DNA from: Synechococcus sp. MIT S9220
Lineage (GTDB): Bacteria; Cyanobacteriota; Cyanobacteriia; PCC-6307; Cyanobiaceae
Direction: 5' to 3'
Assembly (NCBI RefSeq): GCF_014304815.1
Contig: NZ_CP047958.1
Span: 1,550,001 to 1,614,000, forward strand
DNA: 64,000 bases
This document shows, piece by piece, positions 45,709 to 55,627 of the stretch. The notes under the pieces were generated by a model. The model saw nothing but the letters and a program-made list of their open reading frames with translations. It was not told the origin of the DNA and did no database searches. The position numbers were made by a program, and so were the translations under genes. Position 1 is the stretch's first letter. Each line of letters opens with the position of its first letter.

Positions 45709-45996
45709 ATGCGTTTCCTCAACAACCTCAGATTCGCAACAGTTGCCGCAGTTTCAACCCTGCTTGCGGTGAGCCCTTTCAGTCAGGCCCAGTCGTCTCT
45801 TTTGGAAAGCGTTAAGCGCAATCCCGGTGAAGCCCAGGCACTCTGCCAACAGTTCAAATCCATCAATGCCCAAGGGGAGTCGGCACTTTCCAGCCAATCC
45901 ATTGCTGTGATTGCTGGCCAACGCAACCTCAACAAGACGGAAGCTGAAATTGTGGCGACCTACGTGATCGGACTCAATTGCCCGGATGTTCGCTGA
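45709..45996 (+). CDS. Small secreted hypothetical protein (95 aa)
   Basis: A signal peptide (ATVAAVSTLLAVSPFSQAQS, residues about 10-29, probable cleavage near AQA/S) is followed by about 67 mature residues with two cysteines (QALCQQF and GLNCPDVR) that could form one disulfide. No family is recognised. The stop overlaps the start of the CocE-type hydrolase gene by 11 bp. Confidence 0.65.
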   Translation: MRFLNNLRFATVAAVSTLLAVSPFSQAQSSLLESVKRNPGEAQALCQQFKSINAQGESALSSQSIAVIAGQRNLNKTEAEIVATYVIGLNCPDVR

Positions 45997-47635
45997 TGCG
46001 TCACTGATCACTCGCGACGGCGTTGAGCTGGTCTCGCGAGTGTGGCGACCCTGCGGAGATGGCCCCTGGCCTGCGCTGTTGATGCGACAGCCCTATGGCA
46101 AGTCCATCGCTTCAACTGTCACGCTCCCTCACCCTGAGTGGTGGTGCAGTCACGGCTTTGTTGTGGTCGTTCAGGATGTGCGCGGCCAGGGAGCGTCGGG
46201 AGGACATTTCCGCGGCTTCTCCCAGGAAGCGCACGACACAGCCGACACCTTGAGTTGGCTGAGGCAAAGGCCAGAGGTCAATGGTCGAGTCGGGATGTAC
46301 GGCTTCTCCTATCAAGGCCTGACCCAACTGCTGGCGCCTTCGGAGTGCCCACCACCCGATTGCCTGGCACCGGCGATGTGCGGCCTGGACGAACGGGACC
46401 ACTGGAGTTGCGACGGCAACGCCCACTGGTGGCATCTGGGGCTGGGTTGGGGCTTGCAGCTGGCCAGTCTCCAAGCCAAAAGGCGGGGAGACCATCAGGC
46501 CTGGAACGAGATGCGACGCAGCCTTGAAGACGGCAGCTATCTGAGTGAAGGCATGTCGATGCTTGAACACCACGATCCCGAGGGCATGGCCCTGCGCTGG
46601 CTCAAGCAAAGCCCCGAACGGGACAGCGACTGGATCCAACACTCCATGCCACATCGATGGCTGCAGCAACCGATGCTGTTACTTGGGGGCTGGTGGGATC
46701 CCCATCTCCGCGGCGTGATTGCTCTTGCGGAACAAGCCAGAGCGGCGGGAGGGCGACCTGAACTCCACATCGGCCCTGCCACCCATCTGCAGTGGTGGGC
46801 AGAGAGCAGCGAACTGCTGCTGAAGTTCTTCCAGCGGCATCTGATCGACTCTCCCAGCGACTGCGCCCCCCCACACAGTGCGGATGACATCGTCGTCTGG
46901 CTGTGGGACCAAGTCAGCGACAGCTGGTGCGGAGCAGACGATCTGAGTCCAGCATCGATCAACCCCCTATCCCCGGTCTCCTCACAACCTTTCGATCAGC
47001 AACGGTGGCATCTCTGCAGTCGAGGCCTCGCCTGCCTTGACCCAGAAGAAGGACAGATCCTTGACGCAGCATCTGACCATGGCGGCAAGGTGGTGATCGT
47101 GCATGACCCATGGCGGCCTGTACCCGCCATCGGTGGGCATCTCAGCCCAAGCGCCGGCCCCTGCGATCGAGCATCCCTTGATCGTCGCAGTGACGTGGCG
47201 GTGTTCACCGGTGAACCCCTTAAGGGCGCCCTGCCCCTGCAGGGCAAGCCGAAGCTCAAACTTCACGTCTGCGCAGACCAGCCTGGATTTGATCTTTGTG
47301 TGGCCTTGTCGCGATTGCCTCGGGGCAAGAACACGGTGCAACAGCTCTCAACCGGGATGCTGCGAATCCGCGGACAGCAAGCCCTCGAGCTCTGTGAACG
47401 GGAGCTAGACCTTCAGCCGCTGCTTGCCACGCTCGAACCCGGCGACAGGCTGCGTTTATCGATTGCAGGAGCCGCCTGGCCAGCCATTGCCATCAACCCT
47501 GGGCATGAGGCCGTGGCCTGCAGCGCACCCAGTGCCGATTGCCGTGTGATCAGCATCGAGTTGCATCTTGAGATGGCTCAGTTGTGGATGCTGCCTCTGC
47601 TGGCGCCCCAACACCTGGGAACTCCGGCAGACTGA
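45986..47635 (+). CDS. CocE/NonD-family hydrolase (S15 X-Pro dipeptidyl-peptidase-like)
   Basis: The 549-residue protein has an N-terminal alpha/beta-hydrolase domain with VVVVQDVRGQGASGGHF and the nucleophile elbow GRVGMYGFSYQGLTQLL (GxSxxG, Ser near residue 109), and a C-terminal beta-jellyroll (KLKLHVCADQPGFDLCVALS). This is the CocE/NonD layout, seen in esterases, acylases and X-Pro peptidases. The real substrate is unknown. The start overlaps the previous small gene by 11 bp, so the two may be co-transcribed. An apparent ORF on the opposite strand is a shadow. Confidence 0.85.
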   Translation: MFADASLITRDGVELVSRVWRPCGDGPWPALLMRQPYGKSIASTVTLPHPEWWCSHGFVVVVQDVRGQGASGGHFRGFSQEAHDTADTLSWLRQRPEVNGRVGMYGFSYQGLTQLLAPSECPPPDCLAPAMCGLDERDHWSCDGNAHWWHLGLGWGLQLASLQAKRRGDHQAWNEMRRSLEDGSYLSEGMSMLEHHDPEGMALRWLKQSPERDSDWIQHSMPHRWLQQPMLLLGGWWDPHLRGVIALAEQARAAGGRPELHIGPATHLQWWAESSELLLKFFQRHLIDSPSDCAPPHSADDIVVWLWDQVSDSWCGADDLSPASINPLSPVSSQPFDQQRWHLCSRGLACLDPEEGQILDAASDHGGKVVIVHDPWRPVPAIGGHLSPSAGPCDRASLDRRSDVAVFTGEPLKGALPLQGKPKLKLHVCADQPGFDLCVALSRLPRGKNTVQQLSTGMLRIRGQQALELCERELDLQPLLATLEPGDRLRLSIAGAAWPAIAINPGHEAVACSAPSADCRVISIELHLEMAQLWMLPLLAPQHLGTPAD

Positions 47636-47657
47636 TTCGACCGTTCTGACGATTGCC

Positions 47658-48404
47658 GTGAAGTTCACCTCCTGTCTTCTGGCCGCTGCCATGGCCACCT
47701 GCACTGTGGAGATGATCCCTGCGGCAGGCGTCCGAGCAGAGATCCAGGTTGCACAGGCCCTCAATGCGCCGCGGACCAATCTCACTCCAAGCCAAGCCCA
47801 AAACGCCGCCAAAGAACTGCTCACATCGATCCAAGCGAAGAACGCGCAGGGGATTTACAAGTTGTTGGCGACGCCCCTGAAATCAGCCACCAGCGTGGAA
47901 GCCATCAGCCAGCGGCTTCAAAGCGCGCCCATGATCGAATCCTTCCGAGTGGTCTCGGTCAATCCAGGTCTTGACGACACGACCGTGGAAACCGTGGCCA
48001 TCACCAACAGCGGCACCCGTGAACTGCCTCTGTTACTGGTGCTCGATGACGACGGACAACTGCTGGCCTGGAAGTGGGTCGAGACGGTGCTCCCGATCGA
48101 ACAGACCGCACTGAAGTTTGTGCAAGATCTGGATGCCGGTCGTTGGATCGCAGCCCGGTATTACCTGGACCTCGACTTTCAAAAGGAGATCTCCCCAGCT
48201 GACCTCAAACGCAAGTGGTCGAAGCTGGAGCGGGTTCTCGGAGGGGTGAAGAGCATCAAGAGCGCGCTTGCAGCCTCGAGCAGCAGTGAGCAGCAACTGG
48301 TGTTGGTCACGATTGAATTCGGCAACATGACCGACAACCTCTTTGTGATCTTCAACCGCCAAGGGCGGATCATCAACGTCGACTTCTCAGCAGATCTGGT
48401 CTGA
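47658..48404 (+). CDS. Secreted DUF3887-like hypothetical protein
   Basis: The 248-residue protein has a signal peptide (FTSCLLAAAMATCTVEMIPA, then AGVRAE) and two tandem alpha+beta units. The first spans about residues 50-140 (KELLTSIQAKNAQGIYKLL). The second (TALKFVQDLDAGRWIAARYY...IFNRQGRIINVDF) looks like the DUF3887 fold (NTF2-like). It is predicted to be periplasmic. The start is GTG at 47658, chosen because the upstream frame overlaps the hydrolase gene and lacks a signal peptide. Function is unknown. Confidence 0.65.
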   Translation: MKFTSCLLAAAMATCTVEMIPAAGVRAEIQVAQALNAPRTNLTPSQAQNAAKELLTSIQAKNAQGIYKLLATPLKSATSVEAISQRLQSAPMIESFRVVSVNPGLDDTTVETVAITNSGTRELPLLLVLDDDGQLLAWKWVETVLPIEQTALKFVQDLDAGRWIAARYYLDLDFQKEISPADLKRKWSKLERVLGGVKSIKSALAASSSSEQQLVLVTIEFGNMTDNLFVIFNRQGRIINVDFSADLV

Positions 48405-48474
48405 AATCCCTGGCAGGAAAGGAGTTTGAGCAGGCTTTCCGCTTAAGCTCCCGGCCTACGAAAGCTCCGTCGTC

Positions 48475-50772
48475 ATGACCATCACTGTGCAGGACTGGAT
48501 GGTTGAGGATGCCCAGCGACTGGCGGAGTGTCGTCACGACCACCCCTTCTCCATTCTCGGCCCTCAATCGCAAGACAACGGTGGCTGGGTCATCCGTGTC
48601 TGGATGCCCGAAGCCGACAACGTGACTCTTCTGACCGGTTCAGAGGAGATCGCTATGGCAACTCCACACCATCCCTGGATCTTCGAAACCGAGGTCAATC
48701 GCAACCCAGGGAGTACTTACAGGGTGCGCGTGAACCGTGGAGGAATCACCCATGAACAGCATGATCCGTGGGCCTTCCGTCAGGAATGGATGGGCGAAAT
48801 GGATCGCCATCTGTTCGCGGAGGGGAATCACCATCACATCTGGCGGCGCATGGGTGCCCATCGCTGCGATCAAGACGGCGTCCAGGGTGTGATGTTCTGC
48901 CTGTGGGCTCCCAACGCCCGCAGCGTCAGCGTGATCGGCGATCTCAATAGCTGGGATGGTCGACAGCACCCCATGCAACAGCGCCTGGGAGGGATCTGGG
49001 AGCTGTTCCTCCCCGGAATAGCTGAAGGAGAGCTCTACAAATACGAAATCCGAACCCAGGACGGCCACTGCTACCAAAAGGCCGATCCCTACGGCTTCCA
49101 GCACGAAGTGCGTCCAGACACAAGCTCCCTGGTGAGCCATCTCGATGGTTTCAACTGGACGGACAGCAGCTGGATGCAGACGCGCGACAGCAGCAATGTG
49201 CTGGACCAGCCGATCTCTGTGTATGAGATGCACCTTGGCAGCTGGATTCACGCCTCCGCGGAAGAGCCTTTCATTGAGGCCGATGGCAGTGCCAGGCCAC
49301 CGGTTCCCGCAGCAGATCTCAAACCAGGTGCTCGCCTGCTCACCTATCCGGAACTGGCTGATCGCCTGATTCCCTACGTCAAGGAGAGGGGCTTCACGCA
49401 CATCGAACTGATGCCGATCACCGAGCATCCATTTGATGGCTCCTGGGGTTACCAGGTCACTGGCTGGTATGCCCCGACCAGCCGCTACGGAACCCCTGAT
49501 GAATTCCGGGGTTTTGTCGATCGATGCCACGCCGAGGGCATCGGCGTGATCATCGACTGGGTGCCAGGTCACTTCCCCCGTGACAGTCACGGTTTGGCCT
49601 TTTTTGATGGCTGCCACTTGTATGAGCACGCCGATCCACGCATCGGCGAGCACAAGGAATGGGGCACGCTGATCTTCAACTACAGCCGCAATGAAGTTCG
49701 CAACTTTCTTGTGGCCAACCTGGTGTTCTGGTTCGACCAGTTCCACATCGACGGCATCCGGGTGGATGCGGTGGCCTCCATGCTCTACCGCGACTACCTG
49801 CGGCCGGACGGCGAATGGCTACCCAATGAGAACGGCGGCCGTGAGAACACTGAAGCGGTGCGTTTCCTTCAGCAGGCCAATCACGTGCTCTTCCAGCATT
49901 TCCCAGGAGCACTGTCGATTGCGGAGGAATCCACCACCTGGCCGATGGTGACCCAGCCCACCGACATCGGGGGCCTTGGCTTCAACCTGAAATGGAACAT
50001 GGGTTGGATGCACGACATGCTCGATTACTTCGAGCTGGATCCCTGGTTCCGACAGTTTCATCAGAACAACATCACTTTCTCGATTTGGTACACCTACACC
50101 GAGAATTTCATGCTTGCCCTAAGCCACGATGAAGTGGTGCATGGCAAGAGTCATCTCCTGCACAAGATGCCTGGAGACGACTGGCAGAAATATGCGAACA
50201 CGCGCGCTCTTCTGGCCTACATGTGGACTCACCCAGGCAAGAAAACCATCTTCATGGGCATGGAATTCGGTCAGCGAGCCGAATGGAATGTGTGGGGCGA
50301 TCTGCAATGGGATCTGCTGAACCACGAACCGCATCAAGGGCTTCAACTCCTGGTGGGCGATCTCAATGCTCTTTACAAGGCCGAACCTGCTTTATGGAGG
50401 GATGACTTCGATCAGTTCGGCTTCCAATGGATCGATTGCAACGACAATCGCCATTCAGTGATCAGCTTCATGCGCAGGGAAAGCAGCAGCGGAACCTGGC
50501 TGGTGGTGGTTGCCAATTTCACTCCTCAGAGTCATTCCCACTACAGAGTGGGCGTGCCACTGGCGGGCTTCTACGAGGAGATTTTCAACACAGATGCAGC
50601 CAAATACGGCGGCAGCAACCTGGGCAACATGGGAGGCAAACCCACCGATGAGTGGGGCATTCATGGATACGAGAACTCTCTCGATCTGTGCCTGCCACCG
50701 CTAAGCCTGATGGTGTTCAGACACGATCCGAAACGCAGCTTGAGCGCTCTTGAGCAAACCGAGAGCGTCTGA
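48475..50772 (+). CDS. glgB: 1,4-alpha-glucan branching enzyme
   Basis: GlgB makes alpha-1,6 branches in glycogen. The 765-residue protein has an N-terminal region with two CBM48-like modules, then the GH13 catalytic domain: [16 protein letters not shown] (nucleophile Asp), [13 protein letters not shown] (acid Glu) and [15 protein letters not shown] (third Asp). The C-terminal beta domain ends in [11 protein letters not shown]. Length is normal for the cyanobacterial enzyme. It is a likely single-gene unit. Confidence 0.97.
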   Translation: MTITVQDWMVEDAQRLAECRHDHPFSILGPQSQDNGGWVIRVWMPEADNVTLLTGSEEIAMATPHHPWIFETEVNRNPGSTYRVRVNRGGITHEQHDPWAFRQEWMGEMDRHLFAEGNHHHIWRRMGAHRCDQDGVQGVMFCLWAPNARSVSVIGDLNSWDGRQHPMQQRLGGIWELFLPGIAEGELYKYEIRTQDGHCYQKADPYGFQHEVRPDTSSLVSHLDGFNWTDSSWMQTRDSSNVLDQPISVYEMHLGSWIHASAEEPFIEADGSARPPVPAADLKPGARLLTYPELADRLIPYVKERGFTHIELMPITEHPFDGSWGYQVTGWYAPTSRYGTPDEFRGFVDRCHAEGIGVIIDWVPGHFPRDSHGLAFFDGCHLYEHADPRIGEHKEWGTLIFNYSRNEVRNFLVANLVFWFDQFHIDGIRVDAVASMLYRDYLRPDGEWLPNENGGRENTEAVRFLQQANHVLFQHFPGALSIAEESTTWPMVTQPTDIGGLGFNLKWNMGWMHDMLDYFELDPWFRQFHQNNITFSIWYTYTENFMLALSHDEVVHGKSHLLHKMPGDDWQKYANTRALLAYMWTHPGKKTIFMGMEFGQRAEWNVWGDLQWDLLNHEPHQGLQLLVGDLNALYKAEPALWRDDFDQFGFQWIDCNDNRHSVISFMRRESSSGTWLVVVANFTPQSHSHYRVGVPLAGFYEEIFNTDAAKYGGSNLGNMGGKPTDEWGIHGYENSLDLCLPPLSLMVFRHDPKRSLSALEQTESV

Positions 50773-50872
50773 AACCAGGCGAACGATGTGACGAACAGCT
50801 CAGCATGCCTGGAATCCAGCGCTTCTGCACAGTTTCTTCAGGTAGGTTTCCGACTGATTTGATTTCGGCTTG

Positions 50873-51931
50873 ATGAGCAACTCTCTGCCTCTGTTACTGC
50901 GTGCAGCCCGTGGTGAAGCGGTGGAGCGTCCTCCGGTCTGGATGATGCGTCAGGCCGGCCGTTACATGAAGATCTACCGCGACCTGAGGGACAAGTACCC
51001 CAGCTTTCGCGAGCGCTCTGAAAATCCAGACCTCTCCTACGAGATCTCGATGCAACCCTTCAGGGCCTTCAAGCCAGACGGGGTGATCTTGTTCTCCGAC
51101 ATCCTCACGCCTCTTCCTGGCATGGGAATCGACTTCGACATCATCGAGAGCAAAGGGCCTCAGATCGGTGATCCGATCCGCAATCTCGACCAGGTCAATG
51201 CTCTGCGACCCTTGATTCCCAGCGAATCCATGCCCTTTGTGGGCGAAGTGCTGGGTCGTTTACGTGAGAGCGTCGGCAATGAGGCGGCTGTGCTGGGTTT
51301 CGTTGGTGCTCCCTGGACGCTGGCTGCCTACGTGGTGGAAGGCAAAAGCAGCAAAAACTATGCGGTGATCAAGGCCATGGCCTTCCGTGAGCCCGAATTG
51401 CTGCACAAACTGCTCGACCATTTCGCCGAGTCCATTGCCAACTACCTGCGCTATCAGATCGATTCCGGGGCACAAGTGGTGCAGATGTTCGACTCTTGGG
51501 CAGGGCAACTCAGCCCAGCCGACTACGACGTCTTCGCGGCTCCTTACCAGAAAAAGGTGGTCGACCTGGTCAAGCAGACCCATCCCGATACCCCGTTCAT
51601 CCTCTATATCTCCGGCAGCGCCGGCGTGATCGAACGGATGGCCCAGACCGGTGTGGACATCATCTCCCTCGACTGGACCGTGGACATGGCAGAGGCCTGT
51701 GCACGCCTGCCTGAACACATCGGTGTACAAGGCAATGTTGATCCCGGCCTGCTGTTCGGAACCCCGCAGGCCATCGAAGCCCGAATCGATGACTGCGTTC
51801 GTAAGGCCAGAGGTCGCCGCCACATCCTGAACCTTGGCCATGGAATTCTTCCCGGCACACCCGAGGAGAATGGAGCTGCCTTCTTCACAGCAGGCAAGAG
51901 CGTGATGGACCGCGTTGGGGCTCTCGCTTGA
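50873..51931 (+). CDS. hemE: Uroporphyrinogen decarboxylase
   Basis: HemE converts uroporphyrinogen III to coproporphyrinogen III on the way to heme and chlorophyll. The 352-residue protein has signature 1 ([20 protein letters not shown], residues about 19-38) with the substrate-binding Arg residues, the catalytic Asp in LFSDILTPL, and [17 protein letters not shown] (signature 2). The ATG at 50873 is chosen, with an in-frame TTG at 50870 directly upstream. The next gene begins inside its stop codon (TTGA). Confidence 0.97.
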   Translation: MSNSLPLLLRAARGEAVERPPVWMMRQAGRYMKIYRDLRDKYPSFRERSENPDLSYEISMQPFRAFKPDGVILFSDILTPLPGMGIDFDIIESKGPQIGDPIRNLDQVNALRPLIPSESMPFVGEVLGRLRESVGNEAAVLGFVGAPWTLAAYVVEGKSSKNYAVIKAMAFREPELLHKLLDHFAESIANYLRYQIDSGAQVVQMFDSWAGQLSPADYDVFAAPYQKKVVDLVKQTHPDTPFILYISGSAGVIERMAQTGVDIISLDWTVDMAEACARLPEHIGVQGNVDPGLLFGTPQAIEARIDDCVRKARGRRHILNLGHGILPGTPEENGAAFFTAGKSVMDRVGALA

Positions 51932-52935
51932 GTCAGACCACAACTCCGTCGCGCATCCTGATCACGGGTGCCAGCGGCTGCGTCGGGCAATACACCACTT
52001 CATGGCTGCTGGAGAACAGCGACGCAGAGCTGCTGCTCTGGCTGCGTGATCCCAGCAAACTCACTGCGGTTTCCGCGGATCATCCGCGGATCCAACTGCT
52101 GGTGGGCGACCTTCGCGAAGCTGATCGATTCGCATCTGAGCTGGCCCGTGTGCACCGCGTGATCCACACAGCCACTGCCTGGGGGGATCCCGAACGGGCT
52201 CAGCAGGTGAATGTTGTGGCCGTGAAGCGAATGCTGTCACTGCTCAATCCATCCTTGATCGAGCAAATCACCTATTTCTCAACAGCCAGCATCCTGGATC
52301 GGCATCTGCAGCCCCTCACCGAAGCACTGGCCTACGGCACTGAATACATCCAGACCAAAGCCCAGTGCCTGAAAGATTTAGAGGAGCATCCTCTCGCCGA
52401 GAAAATTGTCGCCGTCTTCCCCACCCTGGTGTTCGGAGGCCGAGTCGACGGCAGCAGTCCTTTCCCCACCAGCTACCTCACCGAAGGCCTCGCAGAAGCC
52501 AGCAAATGGCTCTGGCTGGCTCGATTCCTTCGGGCCGATGCCAGCTTCCACTTCATCCACGCAGCAGACATCGCTGCGATTTGCGGCTATCTCGCCACCC
52601 ATCCCCATCAACGCAACCCGGAGCCCGGCCAGGGAGCTGTGCGCAGAATTGTGATGGGACAGAAGGCCATCAGCGTGAATGAAGCAGTGGCCAGCCTCTG
52701 CCGCTGGCGTGGGATTCGACGAACTCCTGGTATCCCGCTCTGGCCCTGGTTGATCGAAACACTGATCAAGGTGCTGCCGATCGAGGTCAATGCCTGGGAT
52801 CGCTTTTCCATTCGTCAGCGCCATTTCATTCACGAACCCGTGACCCAGCCAGAGCGCTTCGGCGTCAAAAGCCATGCCGCAGATCTTGAATCGGTCTTGC
52901 TGGATTCAGGTTTACCGAAACGGGGATCACCCTGA
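51928..52935 (+). CDS. NAD(P)-dependent epimerase/dehydratase-like SDR
   Basis: The 335-residue extended SDR has the Rossmann motif [19 protein letters not shown] (residues about 10-28), a [19 protein letters not shown] segment, and YFSTASIL with a following [12 protein letters not shown], which supplies the Tyr-x-x-x-Lys of the active site (YIQTK). The substrate is unknown. It starts with TTG at 51928, overlapping the hemE stop by 4 bp, so a role linked to tetrapyrrole metabolism is possible but only inferred. Confidence 0.75.
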   Translation: MSQTTTPSRILITGASGCVGQYTTSWLLENSDAELLLWLRDPSKLTAVSADHPRIQLLVGDLREADRFASELARVHRVIHTATAWGDPERAQQVNVVAVKRMLSLLNPSLIEQITYFSTASILDRHLQPLTEALAYGTEYIQTKAQCLKDLEEHPLAEKIVAVFPTLVFGGRVDGSSPFPTSYLTEGLAEASKWLWLARFLRADASFHFIHAADIAAICGYLATHPHQRNPEPGQGAVRRIVMGQKAISVNEAVASLCRWRGIRRTPGIPLWPWLIETLIKVLPIEVNAWDRFSIRQRHFIHEPVTQPERFGVKSHAADLESVLLDSGLPKRGSP

Positions 52936-52970
52936 GATACGCCTATAATGAGGCAACTTCAACAGTCGTC

Positions 52971-53330
52971 ATGCTGAAGAGCCTTAAATCGATTTTCTAC
53001 ACCGCCCTCGCTTTTGTGCTGGCCTGCACCGTGGGTGTTGCTTCCGCAAGTGCCGCCACCGTTGAGGTGAAGCTTGGCGCAGATTCAGGAATGCTGGCGT
53101 TCGAGCCCAGCTCGGTCACGATCAAAGCCGGTGACACCGTCAAGTTCGTCAACAACAAGATGGCCCCTCACAACGCCGTCTTTGAAGGTCACGACGAATA
53201 CAGCCACCCAGACCTGGCCTTCTCCCCAGGCGAATCCTGGGAAGAAACCTTCAGTGAAGCCGGTACTTACGACTTCTATTGCGAGCCCCACCGCGGTGCT
53301 GGCATGGTTGGCCAAGTGATCGTCGAGTGA
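52971..53330 (+). CDS. petE: Plastocyanin
   Basis: Plastocyanin is the lumenal copper protein carrying electrons from cytochrome b6f to photosystem I. The 119-residue precursor has a lumen-targeting signal peptide with cleavage after ASASA (residue about 28). Copper ligands are His in [10 protein letters not shown], Cys and His in [11 protein letters not shown], and Met at the end of that motif. A strong terminator follows, so it is transcribed separately from petJ. Confidence 0.98.
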   Translation: MLKSLKSIFYTALAFVLACTVGVASASAATVEVKLGADSGMLAFEPSSVTIKAGDTVKFVNNKMAPHNAVFEGHDEYSHPDLAFSPGESWEETFSEAGTYDFYCEPHRGAGMVGQVIVE

Positions 53331-53372
53331 TTTGTTCAGACAACACCTGATTTTTCAGGTTTCAACATATTC

Positions 53373-53406
53373 AGACCCCAGATTGTCAACGTTCAACCTG
53401 GGGTCT
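53373..53406 (+). terminator. petE Rho-independent terminator
   Basis: A 9-bp perfect stem (AGACCCCAG / CTGGGGTCT) encloses a 16-nt loop and is followed by TTTCTTG. It lies 43-76 bp after the petE stop. A second small hairpin (ACCTGA-TTTT-TCAGGT, 53345-53360) precedes it. Confidence 0.85.
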
Positions 53407-53457
53407 TTTCTTGTTGTTGATGATGGATAGGTTTGGCATAGAGATGAACGCCAAGGG

Positions 53458-53820
53458 ATGCCAAACCCTGCTTCTGCACTGGCACTGATCCTCAGCCTCT
53501 GCCTCACTCTCGGAGCGGCTCTGCCGGTAAGAGCCATGACTGACGCTGACCTGTCTCATGGAGCCCAGCTGTTCTCGACCAACTGTGCTGCCTGCCATAT
53601 GGGTGGCGGCAATGTGATCAGAGCCACTCGCACCCTGAGCCAGGCTGACTTGCAGGCCTACCTCGATTCCTACAGCCAGCATCCGATTGAAGCCATCGAG
53701 CATCAGATCGAAAACGGCAAAAATGCCATGCCTTCCTACGAAGGCAAGCTGAGTCTCACGGAAATCGATGATGTCGCTGCATTCGTCGAAAAACAGGCCG
53801 AAAAAGGATGGTCACGATGA
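53458..53820 (+). CDS. petJ: Cytochrome c6 (c553)
   Basis: This lumenal heme protein is the alternative to plastocyanin as photosystem I donor. The 120-residue precursor has a signal peptide (SALALILSLCLTLGAALPVRA, cleavage near residue 26), the heme motif CAACH (about residues 42-46) and the axial Met in KNAMPSYEG (near residue 84). It lies just after petE, separated by the petE terminator, so the two carriers can be regulated independently. Its stop overlaps the start of a Nif11-like gene (ATGA). Confidence 0.97.
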   Translation: MPNPASALALILSLCLTLGAALPVRAMTDADLSHGAQLFSTNCAACHMGGGNVIRATRTLSQADLQAYLDSYSQHPIEAIEHQIENGKNAMPSYEGKLSLTEIDDVAAFVEKQAEKGWSR

Positions 53821-54044
53821 GCAGAGAAGCATTGAGTGCCTTTGTGCATGCGCTGGAACACAGTGAATCGCTCAGACGACAACTGCATGGCTGCTCAGAT
53901 GATGCTGAGATTGTGGCTTTGGCAAGAAGTCTTGACTTCGCTTTGAATCGTGCCGACCTGGTCGCAGACGATCAGATGTCAAAGATGGAGAGCTGGTTCA
54001 GCCGCAGTGCTCTGGGAATCAGAACGCACGGCAGCACAGACTGA
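53817..54044 (+). CDS. Nif11-like small protein coupled to petJ
   Basis: The 75-residue protein starts MSREALSAFVHALEHSESLR and continues with EIVALARSLDFALNRADLV, the helical Nif11-domain pattern, ending in a short tail with no double-glycine site and no cysteine cluster. The ATG at 53817 overlaps the petJ TGA, which indicates translational coupling; an earlier ATG at 53808 is possible but less likely. Function is unknown. It is the second Nif11-like gene in the window, the other being at 18439. Confidence 0.65.
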   Translation: MSREALSAFVHALEHSESLRRQLHGCSDDAEIVALARSLDFALNRADLVADDQMSKMESWFSRSALGIRTHGSTD

Positions 54045-54062
54045 CCCTTTATGGCCTAGGCC

Positions 54063-54482
54063 ATGCCAGTCGTCACCCTGCTGAGCGACTTCGTTGATGG
54101 AACATCGATGGCGCTCAGCGAAGACACCGAGGCGCCAAGTCTCAATCACTACATGATCCGCAACCCAGGTCAACTCTGGGCAGGCATGCAACAACGACGG
54201 CTAGCGAGAAGCCTCACTCGCCGCCGAAGGGGACCTGGAACGCTGTATTACGCGCCGACAGAGACTGCCCAGGCTTACGTCAATGCCTACCTACAGAGCG
54301 AGACGGGGTCGAGCGAAGAACAAGAGCAGCAGCACGCCATGCAGACCAGTGGCGTCGAAATCGCACCCCATGTGGGAGAAGCGATGGAGCGCAAAGCACT
54401 GTTCAGCCGCCAGCAACGCAACCTCACCCGCCAGGCGCAAGCCAAAGGCTTTGGCCGAACACAAGCCGCGTCAGGAAAGTAG
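54063..54482 (+). CDS. Hypothetical protein (139 aa)
   Basis: A polar protein with a basic centre (RRLARSLTRRRRGPGTLYYA) and a Gln/Arg-rich C-terminus (RQQRNLTRQAQAKGFGR). Two YVNAYL/YYAP segments give some beta content. No domain is recognised. It follows the Nif11-like gene by 18 bp on the same strand, possibly in the petJ transcript. Confidence 0.6.
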   Translation: MPVVTLLSDFVDGTSMALSEDTEAPSLNHYMIRNPGQLWAGMQQRRLARSLTRRRRGPGTLYYAPTETAQAYVNAYLQSETGSSEEQEQQHAMQTSGVEIAPHVGEAMERKALFSRQQRNLTRQAQAKGFGRTQAASGK

Positions 54483-54570
54483 CAACCGACACACTTTTAA
54501 CTTCCTTTAAGGATTTCAGGTGGGTGCTTTCCGGTGTCCTGCTGATCACCGAAAGTGCATTCGCTCGAGA

Positions 54571-54744
54571 ATGCTCATGAACGACACCGTTCACAACCGT
54601 CGCGGGACCAGCCTGAAGTGGGAAACCAACGGAGAACTGGCTGGAGCCGATCTGCGCAACATCCTGCATCGACTTCAGGAAGCCGACCCCAACGCTCAGG
54701 GGTTGAATCAATGCGACCTGATTGATCGACCACAACAGAAGTAA
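54571..54744 (+). CDS. Small hypothetical protein (57 aa), tentative
   Basis: From the ATG at 54571 the frame gives MLMNDTVHNRRG and a helical segment (ADLRNILHRLQEADPNAQGL). No strong Shine-Dalgarno is seen, and the longer frame from 54520 contributes nothing recognisable. The balanced, charged composition suggests coding, but a chance frame cannot be excluded. Confidence 0.4.
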   Translation: MLMNDTVHNRRGTSLKWETNGELAGADLRNILHRLQEADPNAQGLNQCDLIDRPQQK

Positions 54745-54781
54745 CTGAACTTGCCGGGACGCCGACCGTCAACAACTGAGA

Positions 54782-55093
54782 TCAGAGCAGCTCGGCCATA
54801 CGATCCACACTGGATCCGATGCATTCGACCACATATCCCTCCAACCCCTGATCATCACGGCCTGGCCTGAGCCTGAAGAGATAGGCATTCACCCAGGCCG
54901 TTTCGGCGTTATTGACCTCGTGACCGCGATCGACAAAACCAGGTTTCTGATCAAACAGGTGTAACAGAATCGACAGCACATCCTGCCGGGACAGACATTC
55001 AGGATCGATCAAGGGCAGCTGATCCCTGATCTCAAGAAACGAGATCGCAGCCGAATAATCGAAATCCTCAGGCACCACAACCGACATCAGCAC
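54782..55093 (-). CDS. Hypothetical protein (up to 103 aa)
   Basis: The protein is helical and acidic (SVVVPEDFDYSAAISFLEIR, then VLSILLHLFDQKPGF), with a GHEVNNAETAWVNAYLFRL segment. No domain is recognised. The start may be either Met 1 or Met 3 (55087). It faces a 52-residue frame on the plus strand at 55147. Confidence 0.6.
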   Translation of the reverse strand: MLMSVVVPEDFDYSAAISFLEIRDQLPLIDPECLSRQDVLSILLHLFDQKPGFVDRGHEVNNAETAWVNAYLFRLRPGRDDQGLEGYVVECIGSSVDRMAELL

Positions 55094-55146
55094 CGCCTCG
55101 ATGCTGGGATGGTAGATGCGACAGACACAACGACTCTCCGTCAGCC

Positions 55147-55305
55147 ATGAGCATTGAAGCCAACGACCGCCACCACTGGATCGAAGAGATCGCGTTTCTT
55201 GAAGCCCGCCTGAATGGCAGTCAGGGAGACATCGACAAGGAGGATCGTGCCGCCTGTGAGGAAGCCCTCAAAGCAGCAAAAGTCAATCTTGCGGCCTGTC
55301 GCTGA
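55147..55305 (+). CDS. Very small hypothetical protein (52 aa)
   Basis: The frame reads MSIEANDRHHWIEEIAFLEA, then a second helix (EDRAACEEALKAAKVNLAAC) and ends in R-stop. This helical hairpin of about two heptads each has a regular leucine/alanine spacing, unlike a chance frame. It has no membrane segment and two cysteines. Function is unknown. Confidence 0.5.
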   Translation: MSIEANDRHHWIEEIAFLEARLNGSQGDIDKEDRAACEEALKAAKVNLAACR

Positions 55306-55312
55306 GACGGCC

Positions 55313-55543
55313 TTACGACCGAAGGGTGTGGCACGGAGAGACAAAACTCTGCCGCTTCGCGAAGAGCTGCTTGCGAGGTCTTGAAGCACTCTGCAGACGA
55401 ATCGTTTCAGACAAGAGCTTGGCCTGCAGCGACTTCTGACGGTTCTCTTGATCACGCCAGTACTGCTGAAGCGTGCGCGGCCAGTACTCAGACACACGAT
55501 CCAGCTTGGGGGTCTTTTCGCCGGAGATATTGATCACGGACAT
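55313..55543 (-). CDS. Small basic hypothetical protein (76 aa)
   Basis: Starting at ATG 55543 (MSVINISGEKTPKLDRVSEY), with GGTGAG as a Shine-Dalgarno close upstream, the protein is strongly basic and helical (YWRDQENRQKSLQAKLLSE) and ends in PCHTLRS. It converges with the 52-residue gene, with stops only 7 bp apart. In-frame ATGs up to 55573 are alternatives. No family is recognised. Confidence 0.5.
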   Translation of the reverse strand: MSVINISGEKTPKLDRVSEYWPRTLQQYWRDQENRQKSLQAKLLSETIRLQSASRPRKQLFAKRQSFVSPCHTLRS

Positions 55544-55627
55544 GCAGCTCACCATCAATGAGGTCATCTCCAACCCCTAGCCAGAGACGAACGGAGTGGC
55601 AGCAATAACGTCACTGATACTTGGACG

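Noticed and set aside
48640-49746. 368-codon minus-strand frame inside glgB
   Set aside because: Antisense shadow of a well-conserved enzyme gene.
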